Below, piece after piece: positions 34,174 to 44,600 of a DNA stretch of 64,000 nt. A program made the position numbers and the translations under genes. The stretch is from Ailurus styani (lineage: Eukaryota; Chordata; Mammalia; Carnivora; Ailuridae), in the NCBI GenBank assembly GCA_002007465.1, contig LNAC01001211.1:186231-250230 (forward strand), written 5' to 3'. The first letter of the stretch is position 1; each line of letters opens with the position of its first letter. The notes beneath the pieces were generated by a model. That model was not told the origin of the DNA and did no database searches. It saw only the letters and a program-made list of their open reading frames with translations.

Positions 34174-37100
34174 CACATTTTAATATGTACATTATACAGA
34201 AAGGGACATTCCTGGATTCTCTGCAATAAATTGTAGTGACTTTATGCAGGACTGAATCACTTCCCTGGAACAATAGTGGCCTGAGTGCTAAATAGAACTC
34301 AAGTGCTAGACTTGTAGCCGTATGTCAATAATCCAGAAAGATATACTGTGACTGCATGTTCTCATTAGAATAAATACAACAATGTGCTGTCATCCAGACA
34401 CTAGAAAAGGGACTTGCAAACATTTGTTCAGCAGAACAAAGATGCCTAAGTGGAACTTAGAAAGCCAGAGGCAGATTCCTGACAGATGTGGTCCTTATAG
34501 GTAGTCATGTTCACCAATCCTAGCCATGGGAAACCCTGGCCAGGCTAAGGTCCAGGATAGAGACTGGACATCATTTGCACCCAGTGCCTTGTGTGACAAA
34601 ACTGCAGCCATTTCCCAGTTCACCTCTGGATGTCTGAGTTTGAGTGTTAATACACCCAGAAAGATGCTTTGGTATTTGATTTGTTTGTGACAAAAAAGTA
34701 CCCATTGGCTTCTTTTCTTCAGTCTCTTTTTCCTCCCTGGATGTGTGCATTTGGGATAGAGGATGAATTGGTTTTGGGACAGGGAAGGAATGCAATGCTA
34801 GGGCTAATGTGCAGCATGAATTTATCATGAAGTTATTAAAGCTTAAGGGATTTCAGTTAAGAGAGAGTTCTGGAAATATATCCATATGGTCATTTGTTTT
34901 TGGAAATTTTTTTAAAAAGAATATATTTTAACCACAATCAGTTTTAAAAGCTTACAAATACCACTATCACAAACAAAATTATTGACTTCCTAATTTACCG
35001 TATATATATCTTTTTATCCTTTTGATTTCATGCTCTAGATTTATCCCTGCTAAAGTGTTTGATTTTCTAGAAGCTATGATTTCTCCATCCAAGAAAGTTT
35101 CATGCTAAGACCCAAGCAGAATTTCAAACACTTCATTAAGAGAGGATGATGCAGTTTTAGGTAAACTGTGAGTGATATCTTTGCATATGCAGTGTCTTTA
35201 GCCAGGGCCCTGACAAGATTAGCAAGAGAGAAAGTGAAACAGATTAACATTTATAAACCTGTTCATGTTCCTCAGTATTTTCCTTTCCCACTTCCACCCT
35301 CAATAAAGGAGGCTTGCCTACACAGTACCCACTTCCCCCCCCACCACACACACAAACCCTGAAAATAATCCTTAAACATAGTAAATTTGGGGACTTGCTC
35401 TTGTCCTCTTGCTATTGTCTCCATTGCTATTCCTTTAATAGTTCTCCATTGACACTTGTACACAGAGTAAATCAGGATGACTCTTGCCTAGGGAAATCAA
35501 ATGCACACTTTATTACATTTCAGAACTAACGCAATGAGGGATTCACAAATCTGAACCTCTTACTTTTAGTCTAAAGTGTGAGAGGCTGGATAAATATTCA
35601 TTACAAGCTTAGCTTCTATATGACTTTATCTTTATATGACCACTCCTCTATTTTATCTTTCTAAGTCACAGTTGGATAATGATGAGGTATGTCAGATACC
35701 AGGTTACCGTGTACCCTTGCCACATCTAGTCTCTTCCTGTACCTTCTTAGTGGGAGAATGGTATGATTGTGGGAATAAAGCACATAGGGATTTCAGATTT
35801 TGTAAAGGTAAACAAGTAAATATTAACATGTATAGTCTTTGATAAGCATGCAAGTTGAATGTGTGCTGTTCCATGTAATCTTAATATCCATGGAAAATTT
35901 TCCAGATCCAATTTTCCAGTCCTAGCAAAAGATATTCAGTCTATTTCCAAACCACCCCACCCCACCCCCCCCGCAAAAAAAAGCAGGGGAGAAGAAATAT
36001 GTGAATATAAGACATGTAAGCTGGGAGCTATGGGTAGAGATTTTAAAGACAAGCTTTCAAAGTGAGAAATGAGGGAGGTATTGCATATGGGAGGTCTGTC
36101 AAAGACAGAGAAAAATAAAAAGAAATTTAAAAACCATTGCTCTGGACTATTTGTCACCTTCATGCTGTTTCCAGAAGTACAAGTCAAATAAAGGGCTTGA
36201 ATTATTTTGAATTTGTTCTGTTCTCATGGGCTGTGTCATTTTAACTGCAGCACTGCCCTGGGTCTGAACTGTGTGGGTCAAGGCTATAGCAGTATTTGTA
36301 TGCATTAAATTTATAACTTCCCCATGAATCAGGGAAATTTTGCCCTGTGATATATTATTTGGTTTTCACAGGGCACTTCTGTTTGCTGCTTATCTTAGTA
36401 GTGCACATATTAACTTCTACATGTTTCCAATTTTCCCACAAGCCCTCTCACACACACATTTAATAAAATTAGCCTTTACATACTCAGGTTTTATCTTTAG
36501 AATTGTTTTTCTTTTGAAGTAATACATAGTAGGCAGGTTACTCTTACTCTGGAACTTATATTCTAGTGTTGTTTGTAATATTTCTAAAATGGAGATTTTT
36601 ATTCATTGTCTACTCCAGCAACTGAGTCAAAAGTACATTAAGACTGCCATGATGAAGAGGCCCCATGTTAGTTCTGTAGCACATCTTTCCTGCTCTGTGT
36701 TTATGACCACATAGCCAGAGAATGCTCTTAGGCAGAGTTTGGGAAGCCAACAGCATCAAGGGGAATTACCTAAAGGTGCCCTTCAGAGTAAGGCCAGAGA
36801 ATATGGTTATGGTACCAAGTGTCGGCTAATCATCTGGATCTCAGTTCCTAAAAGCCTGACTGAAACATCTCTTTGAATGATTTTGCTTACATAGTCTCTG
36901 TGATGTATGTGTAGAATTTTAAACCTTGTTATTATTCTGAACTTCGTGCTGGATCAGAACCAAAAGGGAAACTATTGCTGGCTGTAGATATGAACTTGAC
37001 CTTCATCACAAATGAGCAAATACATAAATAAATAACAGCCACGGGAGGCTTGTGTAAAATACAAATATGACCTCCTCTTGTTGTATCCTGAACAGACAAA

Positions 37101-37230
37101 ATATAGGGGGTATACCAAAACAGTAAGATTACAGAGACTTCTTTTGGGTGAGTGGAAAGAAAGGGCTAAGATCAATCTATCTCAGATACCAGACTGTCTT
37201 ATGTCTGCCTACCTTTATGCTTACAGATGA
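34174..37230. other. Unclassified DNA, no gene seen
   Basis: Longest stretch without a recognised mobile element. Several 60-85 codon frames occur on both strands (for example 34571-34828 minus, 35168-35362 plus, 35936-36187 minus), many mutually overlapping. None has a recognisable domain. Contains a C-rich tract at about 35950-35972. Confidence 0.45.
35945..35983. repeat. C-rich/A-rich simple tract
   Basis: ACCCCACCCCACCCCCCCCG followed by an A8 run. A potential G-quadruplex former on the minus strand. Confidence 0.8.
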
Positions 37231-37428
37231 CCTTTTTTTCTTTTTTTTTTTCCAAATAAGGACCAAGTTCTTCCTCGAAAAGAGGGTAATGTATGCTGGG
37301 GAAGAGTACAGGAGATTTCTAAGGAGGAGACATTGCTGGTAGAACTACCCCGAAGTTATCACAGGATTGTTGAGAATTGCCAAAAAGGTTACAAACCTCA
37401 CGCTGATCTTAGGTTCTTTTTCTTTTGA
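37231..37428 (+). other. Coding-like open segment, unidentified
   Basis: After an in-frame TGA at 37228 there is a stop-free frame to TGA at 37426-37428. A pyrimidine tract (CTTTTTTTCTTTTTTTTTTTCC) ending in AAATAAG precedes the informative part at 37261, which could act as a weak 3' splice site. The 55 residues after it are polar and mixed, including RKEGNVCWGRVQEISKEETL and LVELPRSYHRIVENCQKGYK, unlike the Leu/Phe-rich chance frames elsewhere. AATAAAAGC follows the stop. I do not recognise the family. It could be a terminal exon, an old pseudogene piece or chance. Confidence 0.2.
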
Positions 37429-37502
37429 TTTTTAACTATACTGATATAACTTAATAAAAGCAACACAAATCACTGTACTGCAGTGTCCCAGCATCAGAAA
37501 TA

Positions 37503-37732
37503 AAGAAAAACCATGTCAGGGCGCCTGGGTGGCTCAGTGGGTTAAAGCCTCTGCTTTCGGCTCAGGTCATGATCTCAGGGTCCTGGGATCGAGGCCCGCA
37601 TCGGGCTCCCTGCTCAGCGGGGAGCCTGCTTCCCCCTCTCTCTCTCTGCCTCCTTGTGATCTCTCTTCCTCTGTGAAATAAATAAATAAAATCTTTAAAA
37701 AAAAAAAAAAAAAAAAAAAGAAAAACCATGTC
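37503..37732 (+). mobile_element. Very young CanSINE, perfect 15-bp duplication
   Basis: AAGAAAAACCATGTC occurs at 37503-37517 and 37718-37732, with a near-consensus sense SINE between them (GGGCGCCTGGGTGGCTCAG head, GGGATCGAGGCCCGCATCGGG, 20+ A tail). CpG sites in the head are intact, which argues for recent insertion. Confidence 0.97.
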
Positions 37733-37802
37733 CTCAGCCAGAGGACATAATGTCATAACCCATGGTCTCAAAGGTCTACAGGTAGTCAGCACACACTAAT
37801 TT

Positions 37803-38024
37803 TTGAGAGAAGACAGTATCTTCAACAGCTTATGGGTCCCAGAAGACTGGATAATTCTTTCAAAAGAGGAGAGAGGGGCAGCGTTTCCATTGCAGGCACC
37901 CAGTGAGTACAGCAGTGATGGCTTTGTTACAGAGAACCCTGACTGTGCCAAGATTCCACTAAAAACAAAATCCAGTAATTTTCCTTTGGTACAGTTGAAT
38001 GGAGCTAAGGTTCTGAATCACTGA
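37803..38024 (+). other. Coding-like open frame, 73 codons, unidentified
   Basis: Stop-free sense frame of mixed polar composition, with residues SLWVPEDWIILSKEERGAAF and NPDCAKIPLKTKSSNFPL, ending in TGA at 38022-38024 (first codon TTG, no ATG). It lies 375 bases after the open segment ending at 37428, with the young SINE between. A GTGAGT hexamer sits inside it at about 37902. No domain recognised. Together the two blocks may mark an old coding or pseudogene region; that is inference only. Confidence 0.18.
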
Positions 38025-38025
38025 C

Positions 38026-40344
38026 TGTAGATAATGCTCAGATGTTTGATTTTTCACTTTATCCCAGCAAATAAGACCACTAATTCAACATTCAAACCAG
38101 CGCTTACATTATTATAACAAAATGGAAAACCTTCCAAGAAAGGGTTTGACTGCCTGGTGGTTATTTCTGGGGTTCCTCACAATATGACACATGAAAAAAA
38201 CAAAAAGCAAAAAACAAAACAAAACAAAACAAAACCTAGAAAATGAGCTCAAGAAATTCTTCTAACTTTAGTATTTCCAAACCTAATGGTAATAGTATCT
38301 TTTAATGTAGATAACTGACATGTTACAGTGCTTTGTACACATCAAAACAGTTAAGAAAGACAGCAGTGGCTTCCTTGTGATTATTTCTGGATGCCAGGTA
38401 TTTCTTACTTTGATTTTACCACCTTTTTTTACTTTGTTCTTCAAAGAATTCAACTAACCCTGCCATTTAACAACTTTTCTATTGCATTGTACAGATACAT
38501 TATAGGTAACCTAAAACAAATTATTGGTTGTGTACCATGTAGTGTATCATGTAGTGTACTTGTTACTTCTTTAGTTGTCTTGATAAATTCTGAAGATTAA
38601 CTTGTTTCTTTCATTTTCTTCTCAGTAGACCATTTGGTTCTTTCTGTTATCTCTTAGTTTTGTCTGATTTAATGACTATGTTGTTGATCACTTGTCTGGA
38701 GTTCCTATTACTGCCACTGTTCTTTTCACTTAATTATTTGAGTGATTACACCATTTTCTCTTAAAATAGAGATTCATTTTTAAAGTCCTGTCAATTAGTC
38801 TCTCACACCTTTAATGATGTTTACAACAACAAGTAGCAAGATTTATTTCAGATTTCAGTCTCTCTCTCTCTCTCTCTCCTGATAAAAGTCAATGAGAATG
38901 AGGACTGAAACAATAATGTGATGAAAAAATATCATTTTGAAAAATTATGGTCCTATTTTTTGTTGCTGATAACTGTAGAAACTTAATAACTGAGAATCAA
39001 TCACAAAAGGCGTGACTTAGAGAATATGTAAAGATATGGATGATGAAATGAGGTAAAAACACAGAAAGTAGAGGCTAAATTGCAATATTCAAAAACCAAA
39101 TTTTTAAAAATCCAGACAAAAATATATGATTGCATCATCCCTAATTCATTTGAAATATGTATCTAATAAGACTCAGACTTGTAAATTTGTCAGATAAGTA
39201 TATAGTACTGAGATTCTTTATAGAAGGGTAAATACATGAAGAGCTTTATGAGAAAAAAGTTATTACATATTGGTTTGGGAAAGCTACCATGCCATTTCTA
39301 ATCAAGGAAAAGCAAGAAGTTATAGAGGAGTGTGTTGGGGAGAACTAGCCTCTGTCTAGCTCATAAATATTATATGTCGACAACTTTCAGGATTGTATAA
39401 ACATAGAAGTACTATGTCTCATAATTGAAATGACTATTGGAGCATATCTGTTCCAAGCTGAAAATCTGATCTACATATTGCTTCTATATGGTGGAGACAA
39501 CTCTGCCCACCAAAGATTCATGTTCTTCTTCCATGGTTTGAAGCAGGTGCTGGGGTAAAGCTATCCAGCCACGCATTTGGTTTTTAGCCCTCTCGTAACT
39601 AAGCAGAGACATGATTAACTCTGCCTGATAAAATGTGAGCAAAAATAAAGACTATCACTTCTTCAATAGGAGAGTTATGTTCTATGCATCTTTCTCATGG
39701 GGCTAGAGTGACCTGAAGTCCAAATATGACTCCATCACTAATAAACCGTGTAACTCTGATCAAATTTAAGTCGTATGGTTCAACAACATTTATCTGTCGA
39801 ATTGAAGAATTGTTACTTAGAAATACTATCTCAGAAATAGGTGTGTTTTGAGTATGAAAAAAGGAAATATATGTGTAATGTCCGGCACTATCCCTAACAC
39901 ATCAGAAACATTAAGAAAATGGTATTTATTATGGTGCTAATGCATACCTTTGTTTCCTTTGCAGACAGGCATTAGGAATAGTATTTTATTGCCATGTTGC
40001 CTATACACACTGTCACACAAGAAGCAGGGTGTGTGGGTTTTGAAAATTTATATTGAGTTCAGTTAAAAATCAAGTCATGTTAAGATCATCCTCTTTTGCA
40101 CAATTCTTTAGAGTTTTTTTTACAAGATCTATTATACAATTGTACATTTGTTTGTCCATATGCATTCTTAAAACCTATTTTGATGTGGCTTTTGTAAATT
40201 TTTAAGCTGTTTTGAGAACACATATAGTCCTTATGCAGACCATTCCCATTTGCTGCTTTTGTTATTTACCAGACTAAAAGGGGAGCCACAGATTCTTAGA
40301 GTGAATGAGAACTACTCCATCTAAAGCATAATAGCTTTAACAAT
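38026..40344. other. Unclassified DNA with two simple repeats
   Basis: Includes an (AAAAC)n run at about 38205-38235 and a (TC)n run at 38858-38878. No exon or clear transposon could be assigned. 39480-39660 is GC-balanced and may be an unrecognised old repeat. Confidence 0.45.
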
Positions 40345-40520
40345 ACTTATTCAGGATTCGACAAATATTCACTGAGTGTCTGTTCCATACCTTACAACAC
40401 TTCTCATCTATATTCTCTTGGAACATTCATTCTAGTAGGGGAAAAAGACCATCAACAAGTTAACAATAAGTAAACAAAGGCAATGTGGTAATGAGATCTG
40501 GGTTACTTTTCCAAGAACAG
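40345..40520 (-). repeat. L2 3'-end fragment, antisense
   Basis: TTCGACAAATATTCACTGAGTGTCTG, GGAACATTCATTCTAGTAGGGG and AACAAGTTAACAATAAGTAAACA follow the antisense order expected of an L2 3' end. Diverged. Confidence 0.55.
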
Positions 40521-40879
40521 AAATGCCTCTTATCATTTAAGGCTCAGCTCAGATGCTACCTCCTCAGAGAGAAGATGCACGGTAAGGACACTCCAGGCTA
40601 AGAGAACTGCAAAGTAGAAACTCCTTGAGTTAGAAATGAGAAAACGTGGGGGGAAATAGCATCAAGGGGCAAGACGTCACGTTGGGATGACTTAAAATTA
40701 CATATTCCAACTTACATATGCTTACTATAGGAAAATTTGTCTGCCTTTACCATCTCCTAGTTGTTTCCGGTATAGTGCTTGAGAATTGTGCAATACTATA
40801 AACCTAACCCTCCTAATGTTTGTCTCTTTAACACCAAACTTTCTCATTTCCTTTCAACATCACTAGGTAGTATAATAAG

Positions 40880-41105
40880 AAGTGTCCTGGCTTTGTTGTT
40901 AGATATATAAACACCAACTCTGATATATATTAACTTGGTAGTCTCAGGAGAATTACATAATCTTTCTTAACTCCAGTTTTCTCTTTTGTAAAATAAGGAA
41001 AATCACACCCAGCTCCCAGGAATATTGTGAAGAGTCAATGAGAGAACTTTGCAAAGTACAAAGATAGCACCAGGCACATAACATGTGTTAAATGAAAGGC
41101 AGCTA
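40880..41105 (+). repeat. MIR element, sense
   Basis: CTTGGTAGTCTCAGGAGAATTACATAA, CTCCAGTTTTCTCTTTTGTAAAATAAGG, GTGAAGAGTCAATGAG, AGCACCAGGCACATAACATG: clear sense MIR order. Confidence 0.82.
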
Positions 41106-41708
41106 TACTAATAACAGTCATTACATTCTTATTACCCTTGTTTTATGGCAGCTCTCCTGTTTGTCAGCTTTCCTCTGAAAGCACAGATCCCAGGATTTAA
41201 TACAGAACTCTAGGTAGGGTTCATTGAGGTCATCACTTAAGAACTATTATATTCTTTGTTCTTTACACTTCACTTTTATAATTGAGGTCTACGATGTTTT
41301 CGATGTTTTTGGCAAGTATATGATACTTATAGTGACCTCTTTGTAAACAAATATTCTGATCTTGTTTGCTTATGTTTACTTTTTTTCTTCTTTTATGAAC
41401 TGTTAAATCTCTGAAACTTGGATGGGAGGCAACGTAAAACAGGATAAAATCCTGACTTTGTGGCCACATCTGGCTTTGAATACTGGCTTTGAATCTGAAC
41501 TGGAGCACGTTGCTAAAAAATTCTGAGCATTTCCCTCATTTGTTGAATTTGGATTTTAATAATTACTCTGTAGTGCTTTTGTAAAAATTACATAGGATTA
41601 TATATTTAAAATGTTAACATAAAGTCTAGGATATAATAATAGATCAATAAATAGTAGCTATCATTAACATCCTATTAAACTGTAATTTGTTAAATTGTTA
41701 CTCTAAAT

Positions 41709-41931
41709 AAGTATCTCTTATTTGTTTTAAAGATTTTATTTATTTATTTGAGAGAGAGAGAGAGAGAGAGAGCAAGCGTGCACAAGTTTTGGGGTGGGGG
41801 ACAGAGGGAGAGGGAGAAACAGACTCCCCACTGAGCAAGGATCCTGAAATGGGGTGGGGCTCTATCCCAGGACCCTGAGCCAAAGGCAGACACCCAACCA
41901 ACTAAGCCACCCAGGGACCCCAAGTATCTCT
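41709..41931 (-). mobile_element. CanSINE with short target-site duplication
   Basis: Antisense SINE at about 41725-41920, flanked by AAGTATCTCT at 41709 and 41922. A central deletion has removed the usual ATCATGACCTGAG block (ACCCTGAGCCAAAGGC instead). Contains an (AG)n tract. Confidence 0.92.
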
Positions 41932-43537
41932 CTTTTTTAGATCTTTTTCTATAATCTCTATATATGTTTTCTTCCATTTTTGAGTCAGGAATAAATTTTA
42001 TTAGTGCTCTACTACATTTATGGTAACATGATTGATGTGACTGAAAAGATCAAAACTAAGTGTAGTGCCCCAGGATAATCCACAGGACATCGCTCTATAT
42101 GCAAACTAATTCACAGGTGGGTATGGGCAGTCAGCCATTGCCAAAGATACCTTTGTTCTTTCAAGATGTATTAGCTGTTGATTTATATGTAGTCCAGCTT
42201 TCCTTGGATTAATATGTGATTATATAACAGATGGGTTGGGTAGATATCGATGTACAAATTAACTTTATTATCCTTAATTTGTGAAATGTGTTAACAAACA
42301 AATTACTATTTTTAATGATTGCTAAAATGTTTTTTATGACTTATTTGCACAAATTGCACTCTCATTTATTAGAAGCATAAAGGAATACGTATGAATGGTC
42401 ATTTTCCCACAATCCCTGTGGTCTTGCCATTTGCAATGGTTTCTGTTTATTCCTGCCTATGGACAAAGTTGTTCCTCATTCCAACAAATTATAGTATAAG
42501 AACCTATTTGATAAAGCATTCTCCATTCTGCTGGGTAAAATTGCATGGGCATATTTTTATACATTTTGATGTGTTAAATTCCCTATCAGAAGGTTTCAAG
42601 CCATACTATTAGATTTTGATGTAATTTATGTCAGTACTTGGAATCTCCATAATGACTTTATTGACAAGTAGTGTACTCTGGGACTTTGGGATTTGGGAAA
42701 TGAGATAGGAAACCCATTCCAGTTGCACCATAAAAGGTTTTCATAACTTTTATAAATGTATAAAATAATCAGTTGAAGTGAATTCAAATGAGTCTAATTT
42801 AAATAATATAAATGTAATTAAGCAATAGTGATTCCAAATTTTACTCCATTGTAGTACCTTTTCAAGACGTTACAGCTTGCAAAATTCTGTTCTTAAAGAA
42901 AAAAATAGAAAAACATTTTTAAGAGGGGATATAGTATATTCTTGGTGTCAAAATAGAAAAAAACTTGATTCTTTCGTTCATAATTTTTCTTTCTTGTAGA
43001 GACTCTTAGGAAAAGGAAAAGGAAATTTATGTTGAAATTAATTTTGCAGACCTTTTTCAATAATAATATACATTCTTATTTCAATTTTAAATACAATTCA
43101 ATTCTTCAATTCTAAAATACAGGAGGATGTAATAAAGATTGGTAATTATGCTTTAAAGGGGAAAATTGCCTTGAAGATGTTAAGTTTAAAATCTACATGG
43201 TTTGCTTTTTTATCATGTTTTCATCTTGTCATTTGCAATCATATCAAATCCTTATTTTCTTCTTTAAAATTAAAAAAAATGAACAGAACTGAAGACTTAA
43301 ATTTGAAACCTGGTTGCTTTTTATATTTTAATTTACAAATCATCTCTTTTTTCTTTTAATTTAAACTTAGGTTAAAGTGATTTAATAAATAGTTTATAAT
43401 TATGTCTAAAGATGTTCATAGCAGTACAAGGCAAGCAAATCCATTGCTATGGCTTAGTGATATTGATATTGGTGTTCTGATTTAATAAAACAGTGTACAC
43501 TATATGGCTGAGGGAGAGATGAATCTTCTTTTTCCTT
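41932..43537. other. Unclassified DNA, no gene seen
   Basis: AT-rich, no confident repeat. The 73-codon sense frame at 42391-42612 has no motif. Possible very old antisense LINE sequence near 42400-42620. Confidence 0.4.
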
Positions 43538-43771
43538 AAGAAGAGGCTACAGTGGGTGCCTGGGTGGCTCAGTGGGTTAATGCCCCTGCTTTCGGCTCAG
43601 GTCATGATCTCAGCGTCCTGGGATCGAGGCCCGCATCGGGCTCCCTGCTCAGCGGGGAGCCTGCTTCCTCCTCTCCCTGTCTCTCTGCCTGCCTCCCTGC
43701 CTACTTGTAATCTCTCTCTCTGTGTCAAATAAATAAATAAAATTAAAAAAAAAAAAAGAAGAGGCTACAGT
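43538..43771 (+). mobile_element. Very young CanSINE, perfect 16-bp duplication
   Basis: AAGAAGAGGCTACAGT at 43538-43553 and 43756-43771 flank a near-consensus sense SINE (about 43554-43755) of the TGCCTACTTGTAAT subtype, with intact GATCGAGGCCCGCATCGGG and a clean tail. Confidence 0.97.
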
Positions 43772-44276
43772 ATTCCATCAAGGCTAATTTTGGTTGAGAT
43801 ACATCTCATCAAATGATTTTAACAAAATGTACTAGAGAATGTGAAATCACAGTGTATTTAAAAGGAGGCCAAAAGAATGCATATAAATCTTATTGATTTA
43901 AAATTGTATTAGTTTCATTTTTAAAATCATTTACTTATCTGAGTTAAATAGATTTCAATTTTGACTTTAATTCATTGAGCACCTTAAAATGTATTAAAAA
44001 GCACTGTTGAAAGGCTGCGGGTTATGAGTAAAATATGGGATATAATAATTGATAGTTGTAGTAAATGGGCTCCCTTAAATTTGTAAGGTGAAGAAGTGAG
44101 TCAGGTTCACTGTTGCAATCCTACTCAGACAAAGAGTTGGGAATACCTAGGTTTTACCATAAAGATTTTTTGAATAAATCAATAAATGAATGAAAAAATA
44201 AAGAAATGCTAGCACAAATACATTCAGAAAAATATTGGTAGTAAAGGTGACCTTGAATTTCTGAACAGTCTCTCTC

Positions 44277-44280
<4 letters not shown>

Positions 44281-44318
<38 letters not shown>
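44281..44318. repeat. (CA)19 microsatellite
   Basis: Nineteen perfect CA units in otherwise non-repetitive DNA, about 40 bases upstream of an old L1 5' end. Confidence 0.97.
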
Positions 44319-44319
<1 letters not shown>

Positions 44320-44359
44320 TTTTAAAGGGTTAAGAATCAATTTTAAGAGTTTCTAGTCC

Positions 44360-44600
44360 AAAGATAGTGACATAAGGGGTGCCTGGGTGGCTTAGTTGGT
44401 TGGGCATCTGACTCTTGATTTTGGCTCAGGTCATCTTCTCTGGGTTGTGGGATTGAGCCCTGTGTGGGTCTCTATGCTCAGCAGGGAATCTGCTTGCGAT
44501 TCTCTCTTTCCCTCTCCCTCTGCCCCTCCACCCACTCATGCTCTCTCTCTCTTTCAAATAAATAAATAAAATCTTTGAGAAAAAAAGATGGTGACATAAG
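44360..44600 (+). mobile_element. CanSINE at the L1 5' end
   Basis: Sense SINE at about 44377-44583. The flanking AAAGATAGTGACATAAG / AAAGATGGTGACATAAG (one mismatch) is itself the first sequence of the L1, so the SINE landed within the first ~20 bases of that element. Older subtype: GACTCTTGATTTTGGCTCAGG. Confidence 0.95.

Noticed and set aside
44281..44318. CRISPR-like or regulatory array
   Set aside because: It is a simple (CA)19 microsatellite with no spacers.
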